Counted from the first letter of the stretch, positions 17,839 to 26,412 are shown. The stretch: DNA of 64,000 bases from Sphingomonas desiccabilis (GCF_004135605.1 NZ_SDPT01000001.1:682001-746000), one strand, 5' to 3'. Notes: a model not told the origin generated them from the letters alone. Program-made: numbers and translations.

Positions 17839-19293
17839 CTACGGTGCAGCAACTCGGCGGCGCATTCTTTGCTGCGATGCGGCATCAGACGTGCGGCGAA
17901 CGCGACGAGGAGCGGGAACGAGGAGCCCGCAGAGTAGGGCAAAGACGCACGCCATCGTAGTGGTCCGAAGCGGATAATCCCCTAGCGAGTGCAGCAGAAC
18001 CGCCAAAATGGCGACGCTTGCCGCAGATCCCAGCAGGGAAGGGGAGTTGGCCCGGCCGAGCCATGCCGTAGCGGCCGCCCAAAGGAACCATGCGAGAAAG
18101 ACCGCGACGAGTATCACACCGAACACGCCGTACTCGAGCGCGATCTCGTAGTAATCATTGTGCGCATGGTTCACGAAGGTGCTGGCGACCTGTTCTACGG
18201 GCTCCCGCATCGCATACACCTGCGTGAAGGTGGTGGGCCCCGAACCGATCGGAAGATACTGTTCGATCGCCTCGCCGGTGACCTTGTAGAAGCCGAGGCG
18301 ACCCGCGTCGACCAGGCCTTGCGACTGTACGCGTCCAGTCAATGCCGCGCCGAAGGAATGAAGCGCCAGTGCCAGGCCGAGGATCAGCGCGAGGCCGAGC
18401 CCGACCGGCAGCATCCATCGACCTGCGGCGCGGTCCTCATCTCGGGAGTCGGACTCGGACAGCGTCAGCTTCCGGAACCGCACGAAAAGAGCCATCGCGC
18501 CAACGATCATGGGCAGAATAAGCACCAGCCCTGCGCGCGCGGTGGTCGCGGCGATTCCCAGGATGGCAAGTCCGATCAAGACGGCGCCGGCGATCGCCGC
18601 CATCCGTTCGATCGGCTCGCGACCACGCGACCACCGGATGCTGCAAGCTGCAGCCAAAGGGATAGCGCAGAGCAGAAGGGTGGCAAGATGATTGCGATTG
18701 GCGAAGAACCCGAGCGCGCCGTTGATGCTGCTCGTGCCGTACACCTTGATGGTGTTGCGGTTGCCCAGGGCAGCTTGCGCAAGCCCGAGGAAGACCGACA
18801 CGGCAACAAGAGCGAGGAGGATGTAGACCAGGTTCCAGCGCTGTGTTTCTGTTGCACGCACCGTCGCGAATAGCACCGCGGCAGGAGCCAGCAGATAAAG
18901 CGCGGCGGCGATGCCCGTACCCGCCCGCAGTCCTGCCGCGTGCCAGGGAAGCGGAATGGAGGCCGCCTGATAGGTCTTCACCGCCTCTTCCCGCCCGGGC
19001 AGCGCAGTCCAGATGCTTGGCGGAAGCGGTACGGTGTACAGCAGAGGCAGGGCCGCCGCGAGGACCAGCAGAATCAGGACGACACGTCCGATCGGCCCGT
19101 CGGGAACACGATCGCGCCGGACAAAGGCGAACAGCAGCGCCCCCAATCCCATGAGTTGCAGTGCCATGTTCCCGAAGGAGGGGCGCGAGGACCCGCCCAG
19201 CAGGATAGCGGCTGCCAATAGCACGGCCGCCACGAGTGCGCTTGCTTCAAGGGCTCCGGAATGGCGGAGGCGGACCAGGATCGGCGTGTGCAT
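17839..19293 (-). CDS. O-antigen ligase/polymerase family membrane protein
   Basis: A 484-residue protein with about 11-12 hydrophobic segments and the large periplasmic loop typical of the WaaL/Wzy_C family. The loop contains YLPIGSGPTTF and the signature NHAHNDYYEIALEYGVFGV, close to the conserved histidine-containing HNDYLE motif of ligases. It could polymerise repeat units or attach the chain to an acceptor. A second such protein is present at 7441-8787, so the two may divide polymerase and ligase roles. It lies between neuB and the third putative transferase on the same strand; 174 bp separate it from neuB. Confidence 0.83.
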   Translation of the reverse strand: MHTPILVRLRHSGALEASALVAAVLLAAAILLGGSSRPSFGNMALQLMGLGALLFAFVRRDRVPDGPIGRVVLILLVLAAALPLLYTVPLPPSIWTALPGREEAVKTYQAASIPLPWHAAGLRAGTGIAAALYLLAPAAVLFATVRATETQRWNLVYILLALVAVSVFLGLAQAALGNRNTIKVYGTSSINGALGFFANRNHLATLLLCAIPLAAACSIRWSRGREPIERMAAIAGAVLIGLAILGIAATTARAGLVLILPMIVGAMALFVRFRKLTLSESDSRDEDRAAGRWMLPVGLGLALILGLALALHSFGAALTGRVQSQGLVDAGRLGFYKVTGEAIEQYLPIGSGPTTFTQVYAMREPVEQVASTFVNHAHNDYYEIALEYGVFGVILVAVFLAWFLWAAATAWLGRANSPSLLGSAASVAILAVLLHSLGDYPLRTTTMACVFALLCGLLVPAPRRVRRTSDAASQQRMRRRVAAP

Positions 19294-19375
19294 AGATCTT
19301 TCAGTTTGCCGCGCAACGTTCGCGGGATGTCATGAACATGCGCTGGCTTCAAGGTTCGGGGGGAAGTTCGAGGGA

Positions 19376-20350
19376 TCAGTGCTGGGCAAGGAATTCCCGC
19401 AGTGCTTGCCCGTCAGCCACGAGCCGCACCGGGTTCGCGGGCCATTGGCTGAGCGCTCGGGCCATCCGTGCACAGCCGAACATCTGCGGGACGTAGGCGC
19501 TTTGGTCGAAGCGTCCGAGATCCAGCAGGCCGGTGGAAATCGCCGCGGCATAGGCTCGGTAGCCGAACCTGCCCGCGTGCTCCATCAGTCCGCCGGCATT
19601 GGGCTCGATCTCCACGTTGCCGATGCCGGCAAGGTCCGCCTGTAGCCGGGTCAGATCTTCGCGCGGATGCGGCAGGTAGCGCACCGCCATCGGGCTTGCC
19701 GCCCCTAGCTGGCGCATCGCCGCTAGAAACCGTGCGTGCCGGATGATGCCGTCCTCGACCAGCGGCGACCCGACGAATAGCAGTGCGTCCCGTTGCTCAC
19801 CAGGTTCGGTCGGGGGGCTCAGTACCAGATTGCGTTGCTCGAACCGGTCGCGCACGCGGACCTTCGATCGGTCGATCCGGCGGTTGAGGATCCCGCGAGG
19901 GTGAAAGCCGACCGCGGCCTGTACTGCGCCGCGCGCCGCGTACCACAGGGGACTGGTCAGGTCCGTATAGTGGGAGAGCCCGTCTTCCCACAGTTCCACG
20001 GCGCGGATTCCGGGCAAGGCCATCAGGAATCGTTCCAGCGGCTCACCCTCGAGGAACAGGATCAGTCGCTCGATCCCCAGCGGATGCAGGCTTGCCGCGA
20101 CCGAGCGATAATAGGCCGCATTCGCCCGTCGCGCCGCCAACAGGCTCGAAAGCGAGCCTCGGGGGAGCGTCTCGCGGCCCAGGTCGAGGGCGCGCCCTGG
20201 ATACTGGGTCTCAACCGGCCCACGCATGAAAGCGTCTCGGTAGAGTACCAGGTCAGGCTCAGCCCCGTTGTCGACCAGGAACTGGAGGTGCAGGCGGGAG
20301 CGGGGGAGGGCGGCGACCTTCCCCGCGCCGGGTTCACGCGCCGACGACAT
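19376..20350 (-). CDS. Putative nonulosonic-acid transferase C (GT52-like motifs)
   Basis: A 324-residue protein, likely GT-B fold. It carries VELWEDGLSHY (E122-D123-G124), YLPHPRED (H228-P229) and AAISTGLLD (S272-T273), which correspond to the acidic-Gly, HP and S/T motifs of bacterial lipo-oligosaccharide sialyltransferases (GT52) and polysialyltransferases. Its start overlaps the end of the CMP-nonulosonate synthetase gene by 17 bp, so both are probably translated together. This coupling is the strongest context support for a nonulosonate acceptor role. The family call rests on motifs only. Confidence 0.65.
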   Translation of the reverse strand: MSSAREPGAGKVAALPRSRLHLQFLVDNGAEPDLVLYRDAFMRGPVETQYPGRALDLGRETLPRGSLSSLLAARRANAAYYRSVAASLHPLGIERLILFLEGEPLERFLMALPGIRAVELWEDGLSHYTDLTSPLWYAARGAVQAAVGFHPRGILNRRIDRSKVRVRDRFEQRNLVLSPPTEPGEQRDALLFVGSPLVEDGIIRHARFLAAMRQLGAASPMAVRYLPHPREDLTRLQADLAGIGNVEIEPNAGGLMEHAGRFGYRAYAAAISTGLLDLGRFDQSAYVPQMFGCARMARALSQWPANPVRLVADGQALREFLAQH

Positions 20351-21533
20351 GTCCGCCCTTGATCAGGCGGTCGGCGAGCTCGCGGATAGCGCCGCGGCCG
20401 CCTTCGGCATCGAGTATCAGCTGCGCCGCTGCGAGCGCCTGGGGATGCGCATCGCGGGGTGCGACCGCACAGCCAACGGCCGCCATGCACTCCAGGTCGT
20501 TGATATCGTTGCCGACATACACGGCCTCGGCCGCGGAAATGCCGTTTTCGGCAAGCCAGTCGGTAAGAAGCGCCAGCTTGCCTTCGATGCCGTGGTGATG
20601 CGGAAGTTCGAGCTTCCGGCACCGTGCAGCTACCACGGGGTTCCGCTCCTTCGAGATGACGAGCATCGGCAGACCGCGTTTGCGAAGCTGTTCGATGCCC
20701 ATCCCGTCCCGGCGCGAGCAGGCAACGGTTTCCTCGCCGGTCTCGCTCACGAACACGCGATCGTCGGTGTGCACCCCGTCGAAGTCCATGATCAAGGCCG
20801 AGACTTTCGCCGGCAGGTCTTTGGTAGCAGGGGGGGTCCGTGACAGTCGAGCGATGCGCTCCTCGGCCATGCGGAAGTCTTCCGGCTCGTCGATCTCCAG
20901 CCGCCGCTCGACCGGCGTGTCGAACAGCGCGGTCTTGCCGAAGAAGCGGTGCCTGGAGGCGACGAAGCCGTCGGTCTTCATGACGTAGACGGCGCCGGTC
21001 TCCAGATACTCCGGCTCCCGCTGCTGGCGCATCAGCCGCACGGACTTCTCATGATTGATGCCGACGGCTGAACCCTGTCCGTCCTCCTTCCAGAGGAAAT
21101 AGTGGAAGGCGGTGACGGCGACGGCGCTGTCCGCGCCATGGGTCCGCAGCGCATCGACGGTCCCGTCGATGTCTTCGGGCGCAGTCAGGGGCGAGGTGCA
21201 TTGCAGGAAGACAAGCAGGTCCGGGCGATAGCCTTCCGCCTGTTCCAGCGCTGCAAGCGTGTAGAGCAGCGCATCCTCTGACTTCGCCATGTCGGAGGCG
21301 AGCGCCTCCGGGCGGCGCACCACTTCGGCGCCATAGCGCTCGGCGACCTCGGCGATCTCGTCATCGTCGGTGGACACGACCACCCGCGTCACGTTGCGGG
21401 CAGCGCGGGCGGCATCGATCGTGTGCGCGATCAGGGGCTTCCCGCCGAGTGGCAGGACGTTCTTGCGCGGGATGCCCTTGGACCCACCCCGGGCAGGAAT
21501 GATTGCCAGCACGTCTTCAGCTGCCTGTGCCAT
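20334..21533 (-). CDS. neuA: CMP-nonulosonate synthetase fused to a KdsC-like HAD phosphatase
   Basis: A 399-residue two-domain protein; the start MAQAAEDVLAIIPARGGSKG at 21533 is preceded by AAGGGAGG, and 50 upstream in-frame codons are rejected. Domain 1 (residues 1-230) is an acylneuraminate cytidylyltransferase: IIPARGGSKGIPRKN, LQCTSPLTAPEDID, ETGAVYVMK and IDEPEDF. Domain 2 (about 240-395) is a HAD phosphatase of the KdsC type with the nucleophile pair DFDGVHTDD, ISKER, EGKLA and GNDINDLECM. It would dephosphorylate a nonulosonate 9-phosphate and activate the free sugar with CTP. Divergent from the exporter genes; 17-bp overlap with the downstream transferase. Confidence 0.9.
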   Translation of the reverse strand: MAQAAEDVLAIIPARGGSKGIPRKNVLPLGGKPLIAHTIDAARAARNVTRVVVSTDDDEIAEVAERYGAEVVRRPEALASDMAKSEDALLYTLAALEQAEGYRPDLLVFLQCTSPLTAPEDIDGTVDALRTHGADSAVAVTAFHYFLWKEDGQGSAVGINHEKSVRLMRQQREPEYLETGAVYVMKTDGFVASRHRFFGKTALFDTPVERRLEIDEPEDFRMAEERIARLSRTPPATKDLPAKVSALIMDFDGVHTDDRVFVSETGEETVACSRRDGMGIEQLRKRGLPMLVISKERNPVVAARCRKLELPHHHGIEGKLALLTDWLAENGISAAEAVYVGNDINDLECMAAVGCAVAPRDAHPQALAAAQLILDAEGGRGAIRELADRLIKGGHVVGA

Positions 21534-21725
21534 ATGCCTCCCTTTCTGTTTCGTCGCTGCCATAGGCTCGCCAGGCGCTGCCTGTCGACGGGCTAGCGGT
21601 GTACGGTGGCACGTTGGCGTTAGCGGTGGCGTCCGCGAAGCCATGATGCTAGGCAGCCCGGCCGATAGAAACAAAACCGACACGGGTGCCGCGTCCTGCG
21701 AGCCCGAACAGAACGGGAAGTGTTG

Positions 21726-22478
21726 ATGCGTACAGGGAGCTTTGGGCGATTGCCCATGCGTGCGGCAGTGATGTTGGGCTCGTGCAGTGCGCTGATCCTG
21801 TCTTCAGGCTGCGCCACCAAGAGCCCGATCAAGGAGGGGACCGCCTCCGCAGTCACGCCGGTTTCGCAGTTGCAGGTGCCGGACCCGCGTCAGGCCATCG
21901 GCGAGGTCTCCGATGCCTATTACATCGGTCCGCAGGACCAACTCGATGTCGCCGTGTACCAGCTGCCCGAGCTGACCCGCCAGGTCCGCGTCGACGCCGC
22001 CGGCAAGATCGCCTTGCCGTTCGTCGGCGAGATCAAGGCGAGTGGCATGACGCCCGCCGAAGTCTCGAACCTCATCGCGTCGCGTCTGCGGGCAAAGTAC
22101 ATGCAGCGCCCGGAGGTGACCGTCGGCATCACCGAGGCGATCAGCCAGCGCATCACGCTGGAGGGCGCAGTGACGCGGCCGGGCATGTACCCGATCCCGG
22201 GCAAGGTCACCTTGCTGCAGGCGCTGGCGCTCGCCGGCGGGACCAACAACATCGCGAACGAGCGGCTTGTCGCCGTCTTCCGCAACGTGGGTGCAGAGCG
22301 ACAGGCCGCCATCTTCGACGTGCAGATGATCCGGCGCGGGGAAGTTCAAGATCCGACGCTGTACGGAAACGATCTTGTCGTGGTGGAACGCTCGCGTGGG
22401 AAGGTCCTGCTGCGCGACGTGATCGGCACGCTGCCGGTCCTCAATGCGTTCCGCACGGTCGATCGTCTCGCCAATTAA
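21726..22478 (+). CDS. wza: Outer-membrane polysaccharide export lipoprotein (Wza-like)
   Basis: A 250-residue protein from the ATG at 21726 (GGAAG five bases upstream; a GTG six bases earlier is possible). A signal peptide ends in a lipobox-like LSSGC, giving a lipidated cysteine. A poly_export domain follows (YYIGPQDQLDVAVYQLPELT), then an SLBB-type region (ITLEGAVTRPGMYPIPG, ALALAGGTNNIAN). Members form the outer-membrane channel for capsule or exopolysaccharide. It is shorter than E. coli Wza (about 380 residues), which is usual for this branch. It is followed 28 bp later by the Wzc-like kinase. Confidence 0.93.
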   Translation: MRTGSFGRLPMRAAVMLGSCSALILSSGCATKSPIKEGTASAVTPVSQLQVPDPRQAIGEVSDAYYIGPQDQLDVAVYQLPELTRQVRVDAAGKIALPFVGEIKASGMTPAEVSNLIASRLRAKYMQRPEVTVGITEAISQRITLEGAVTRPGMYPIPGKVTLLQALALAGGTNNIANERLVAVFRNVGAERQAAIFDVQMIRRGEVQDPTLYGNDLVVVERSRGKVLLRDVIGTLPVLNAFRTVDRLAN

Positions 22479-22506
22479 TCTCAACGTCTAAGCTGGGCTG
22501 GCACCA

Positions 22507-24723
22507 ATGAATGAACGAAGCGTATCGGGTGACCGCATGATCCCGGCTCCCGGTGACGTGTGGGAGGGTGACGGCGGCGCACGCGGCTTCAGCCGCGACG
22601 TCACCGCAGAGGACGGCCATCGGAGCGGCCTCACGCACTACGTCATGATCCTGCGGAAGCGGAAATGGCTGATCGTCAGCACGACGGCCATCGCCCTGCT
22701 GATCGGCCTGGTTGCGACCTTGCTGGCGGAGCCGGTGTATACGGCGCGCGCAACCTTCGAAGTGCAGCGGGAAGCGCCCCGCGTCCTGGACGTCAATAGC
22801 GTCGAAGCCGACAACAACGGCGACGCACTGTTCTTCCAGACCCAGTTCGCCCTGATCAAGAGCCGTGCGTCTGCTCAAGGGATCGTCCGTCGCCTGAAGC
22901 TCGACAGCAATCCGGAATTCGTGGACGTCAGCGGCGGGCTGTTCGACGCCAAGACCGGCTCTGCCGCCACGCCGCAGGAACGCCAGAGGGCATTCGACGC
23001 GGCAACGAACAAGGTGCAGGCGGGAATCGTCGCGGCACCCTACGCCGGTTCTTCCCTCATCGAGGTGACCTACGAGAGCAACGATCCGCGCATGGCGGCT
23101 GCGGTTGCGAACGCGGCCGTCGACGAGTTCATCGAGAGCACGATCGATCGCCAATACGCCGCGTCCAACTACGCCCGCAACTTCCTGGGTCGTCGCCTGC
23201 AGGAGTTGAAGCAGCGTCTGGGTGCTTCGGAGCGCGAGCTCGTCAACTACGCCGCCCAGCAGGGCATCGTGAACGTCACCGATGCGCGAAACGCGGGGCA
23301 GAGCCAGTCGCTCGATTCCGCAAGCCTGAGCGCGCTCAACGCATCCCTCGCGCAGGCGACCGCTGCCCGCGTCCAGGCGGAGCAGAACTGGCGGCTGGCG
23401 CAACAGCCGAGCGGGCGCACTCTGCCTCAGGTGTTGGCAGACCCGCAGGTCTCGGCGCTTACCGGCCAGCTTGCCGCGCTTCGGTCCGACTATGAGCAGC
23501 GCCTGCAGACCTTCAAGCCGGAATTCCCGGCAATGGTCCAGGCCCGCGCCAAGATCACCGAGACCGAAGGGGAGCTCGCCGCCGCACGCAACCGCGTCCT
23601 TCAGAGCTTGCGCGGCAGCTACGAGCTGGCCCTCAACCAGGAGCAGGCGCTGCAGAGGCAGATGGAGCAGTCGACCGGCAAGGTGATCGACCTTCAGGGC
23701 CGCAGCATCCAATACACCATCCTCCAGCGCGAGGTGGATACGAACCGCGCGCTCTATGACGCGCTGCTGCAGCGCTACAAGGAGATCGGGGTTTCCGGTG
23801 GTGCGGGTTCGAACAGCGTGTCCGTGATCGATCGTGCGCGTGTTCCCGGTTCGCCGTCGCGCCCGATCCTGTGGCTCAACCTTGCGCTCGCGTTCCTGGC
23901 CGGTCTCGGCCTCGGCGTCGCCATTTCGCTGATCCTCGAGTTCGTCGACGACACGTTCAAGCTGCCGGAGGATGTGGAAAACAAGCTGCATCTCCCGCTG
24001 CTCGGGATGATCCCCAAGCTCGAGGAGGATCAGGTCGCGGTCGAGGAGTTGGCCGACCCGCGCTCCGGCTTCTCGGAAGCCTATTTCGCGGTTCGGACGG
24101 CGTTGCAGATCTCGGGACCCAACGGCCTGCCGCGCAGCCTCCTGGTCACCAGTTCTAATCCGGCCGAGGGCAAGTCGACGACGGCCGTCGCGCTCGCTTA
24201 CAGCTTCGCCGGCGGCGGCAAGCGCGTGCTGTTGATCGACGCCGACATGCGTCGTCCGAACCTGCACAAGCTGCTGTCGACGACCAACGTGCGCGGCCTC
24301 TCGACCGTGTTGAGCGGCGAGGCCTCGATGCGCGAGGCGGTGCAGACGATCGAGGCGGGCTTCGACGTGGTGCCGGCAGGACCGATCCCGCCGAACCCCG
24401 CACGACTGCTCAGCACCGGCCTTCGTCCGCTTCTGGCCGAGGCAATGGCGAACTACGACCTCGTCCTGGTCGACGGTCCGCCGGTGGTGGGTCTCGCGGA
24501 CGTGCCGATGCTCTCGGCTGCGATCGAGGCGACGGTGCTGGTCGTTCAGGCGAAGAAGAGCCGCCGCGGCGTCGTGCTGTCGGCACTCCGTCGCCTGCGC
24601 GGGAGCCGCAGCCAGATCGCGGGCGTCGTGCTCACGAAGTTCGACCGGAAGGCTGCCGCCTACTCGGATTCGCTCGACTATTCCGAGTATTACTACAGCT
24701 ACGGCGAGAAGACGGCGGGCTAA
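22507..24723 (+). CDS. wzc: Chain-length determinant and tyrosine autokinase (Wzc-like)
   Basis: A 738-residue fused protein of the proteobacterial type. A Wzz domain with a first transmembrane helix (about 58-78), long coiled-coil periplasmic part and second helix (about 458-480, after the Pro-rich PGSPSRPILW) is followed by a BY-kinase domain. The kinase shows Walker A (NPAEGKSTT, about 551-560), Walker A' (VLLIDADMRRP, about 574), Walker B (LVLVDGPP, about 652) and a C-terminal tyrosine cluster (DYSEYYYSYG) for autophosphorylation. It controls polymerisation and export with Wza. Transcribed with the Wza-like gene and the next gene. Confidence 0.95.
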   Translation: MNERSVSGDRMIPAPGDVWEGDGGARGFSRDVTAEDGHRSGLTHYVMILRKRKWLIVSTTAIALLIGLVATLLAEPVYTARATFEVQREAPRVLDVNSVEADNNGDALFFQTQFALIKSRASAQGIVRRLKLDSNPEFVDVSGGLFDAKTGSAATPQERQRAFDAATNKVQAGIVAAPYAGSSLIEVTYESNDPRMAAAVANAAVDEFIESTIDRQYAASNYARNFLGRRLQELKQRLGASERELVNYAAQQGIVNVTDARNAGQSQSLDSASLSALNASLAQATAARVQAEQNWRLAQQPSGRTLPQVLADPQVSALTGQLAALRSDYEQRLQTFKPEFPAMVQARAKITETEGELAAARNRVLQSLRGSYELALNQEQALQRQMEQSTGKVIDLQGRSIQYTILQREVDTNRALYDALLQRYKEIGVSGGAGSNSVSVIDRARVPGSPSRPILWLNLALAFLAGLGLGVAISLILEFVDDTFKLPEDVENKLHLPLLGMIPKLEEDQVAVEELADPRSGFSEAYFAVRTALQISGPNGLPRSLLVTSSNPAEGKSTTAVALAYSFAGGGKRVLLIDADMRRPNLHKLLSTTNVRGLSTVLSGEASMREAVQTIEAGFDVVPAGPIPPNPARLLSTGLRPLLAEAMANYDLVLVDGPPVVGLADVPMLSAAIEATVLVVQAKKSRRGVVLSALRRLRGSRSQIAGVVLTKFDRKAAAYSDSLDYSEYYYSYGEKTAG

Positions 24724-24726
24724 GCG

Positions 24727-25932
24727 ATGGAACGGCGGCGAAGGAGAAGCGGGCAGAAGGCGCGCAGGCGCCTGGATCCGCGCATTATAGTCGCCGCGCT
24801 TGTCTTCGCGGGGGGCGCTTGGGAGATCGGGGTGAAAGGCTTTGCGGCCGAACCCCGATTGGCGCCCTCCGTCGCCGCACGGGTGGACCCTTCGAACGGA
24901 GCCGTGCTCGCACGCTTCGCGCAGAGCCAGATCTTGCGCGACGTCCCGGTCGCGCGCGATGCCGCGCAACGTGCACTGATCCAGGATCCGCTTTCGTCTC
25001 GGGCGACGCTCGTTCTTGCGCTTGCTGCGGTGGACTCTTCGGACATTGCAGCCGCCGACAAGCTCATGGCCCGCGCGGCCGAACTCAGCCGGCGTGAGTC
25101 CACGGCCGACGCGTGGATGTTCGACCTGGACATGACCCAAGGTCGCTACGCGGACGCTTTTCGCCGAGCGGACGTGATGCTTCGGCGGGAGCCCGGACTT
25201 GCGGCCCAGATCCTCCCTACCTTGGTGAAGGTGTCCACTTTCCCGCCGGCGCTGCCGGACCTGGCAGGCCGCCTCGCCAAGCAGCCGCCTTGGCGGGGAG
25301 CCTTCTTCCAGTCTTTCATCGGCTCCGCCGACGCGGATTACGCGGCGGTACTCGCTGCGCTTCGGGACGCGGGAGGGCGGCCTACTCCCTCCGAACTCGG
25401 CTCCCTGGTAGAGCGTCAGGTGCGGCTTGGCGACGCGGATGGTGCGCGCGCCCTCTGGCAGCAGGCGACTGGCCGTTCGCTGCCGTTGATCGTGAACGGC
25501 GGTTTCGAGGGATCGGCTTCGGCGGGCTCTCTTGACTGGCAGGGCGAGCGTGCAATTGGTCGTGCCGTCGGCATCGCGCCCCGTCCGGACGGGAAGGGAC
25601 CCGCGCTCCGCATCGATCCGTACGCGGTTGGAAAGCCGAGAGCCGTGATGAGCCAGTCGCTGCTGCTTGCGCCTGGCAGCTATGCCTTGCGCTACGAAGG
25701 GCGTGCAGAGGGAGGCAACGGGTCGTTGGAGGTCTCCGTGCGGTGCGCCGCCTCGAACCAGCTTCTTGCGAGAGAGCGGAACGACTTCACCCAGGGCTGG
25801 GCGACGAGCGCGCTGACCTTTGTGGTTCCTGCCACCAATTGCGCCGTCAAGCAGGTCCGCATCGCCACCGTCTCCGGGCGTCGCAGCGACGTTCCGCTGT
25901 GGATCGACAGCTTCAGCCTCCGCCGCCAGTAG
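24727..25932 (+). CDS. Membrane-anchored TPR-like protein with C-terminal beta-sandwich region
   Basis: A 401-residue protein starting 3 bp after the wzc stop, so it is almost certainly cotranscribed. A very basic N-terminus precedes one hydrophobic segment (about 20-35), which should place the rest in the periplasm. Residues 50-230 are Ala-rich helical repeats resembling TPRs; residues about 255-400 look like a carbohydrate-binding-type beta-sandwich (IVNGGFEGSA, then Leu/Ser-rich strands and a pair of cysteines in VRCAASNQ and TNCAV). The function is unknown. Position suggests a part of the export machinery or a polymer-binding accessory. Confidence 0.75.
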   Translation: MERRRRRSGQKARRRLDPRIIVAALVFAGGAWEIGVKGFAAEPRLAPSVAARVDPSNGAVLARFAQSQILRDVPVARDAAQRALIQDPLSSRATLVLALAAVDSSDIAAADKLMARAAELSRRESTADAWMFDLDMTQGRYADAFRRADVMLRREPGLAAQILPTLVKVSTFPPALPDLAGRLAKQPPWRGAFFQSFIGSADADYAAVLAALRDAGGRPTPSELGSLVERQVRLGDADGARALWQQATGRSLPLIVNGGFEGSASAGSLDWQGERAIGRAVGIAPRPDGKGPALRIDPYAVGKPRAVMSQSLLLAPGSYALRYEGRAEGGNGSLEVSVRCAASNQLLARERNDFTQGWATSALTFVVPATNCAVKQVRIATVSGRRSDVPLWIDSFSLRRQ

Positions 25933-26054
25933 GCCCCAGGGAGCGGTTTCGTCAGCGATGCAGGACGGAAGAGGCCGTTAGCCTCTTCGGCCGGCGGATC
26001 GGGCTTCTCCACCCTCAGGCGGCCGCGTGTCCGCCCCAATTCTGTACGCCGACG

Positions 26055-26089
26055 AAAAAAGCCCGGGCGACCTCGCGGTCACCCGGGCT
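26055..26089 (-). terminator. Intrinsic terminator of the small membrane-protein gene
   Basis: A 13-bp stem with one mismatch (26060-26072 and 26077-26089, loop TCGC). On the minus strand it is followed by TTTTTT (complement of 26055-26060), so it stops leftward transcription from 26412. It may also weakly serve the rightward transcript ending at 25932. Confidence 0.85.
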
Positions 26090-26136
26090 TCTTCGCAAGA
26101 TCAACGCCTCGTTGCCGAGGCGCCGAAATCCCTGAC

Positions 26137-26412
26137 TTAGACGCTCGCGGGAGCGTCGTCGTCCTCGTCAACCGCGACGTAGATGCCGAGGCCGACTGCG
26201 ACCAGCGCCAGGACGCCGATCAGGATGCCGCCGCCGGCGAGGTTGCTCGCCTCAGCGTTGGTCGGAACAACCGTGCGGTTCACGGCCGCAGCGCGAACGC
26301 CGAGAGTCGGTGCCTGCGCCGAAACCGCCGGTGCGCGGTTAGCCGCCACTGCCGGAGCCGCCGCCATCATCAGGGCTGCGCACGAACTTGCTACAGCTAC
26401 CAGTTTCTTCAT
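26137..26412 (-). CDS. Small secreted or membrane protein, unknown
   Basis: A 91-residue protein with a clear signal peptide (MKKLVAVASSCAALMMAAAP, cleavage after the AVAA near residue 24), an Ala/Val-rich middle, a second hydrophobic segment (about 59-80) and an acidic tail DEDDDAPASV. I know no function. It has its own terminator and a separate ribosome-binding site (GTGGAGATGG), so it is probably an independent short transcript inside the polysaccharide locus. It could be a small envelope protein or an exported peptide. Confidence 0.72.
   Translation of the reverse strand: MKKLVAVASSCAALMMAAAPAVAANRAPAVSAQAPTLGVRAAAVNRTVVPTNAEASNLAGGGILIGVLALVAVGLGIYVAVDEDDDAPASV

Noticed and set aside
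22441..25140. An 899-codon open frame on the minus strand opposite the wzc gene
   Set aside because: It lies antisense to a fully supported Wza-Wzc-TPR gene set and has the Arg/His/Gln-rich composition of a G+C-driven shadow frame.
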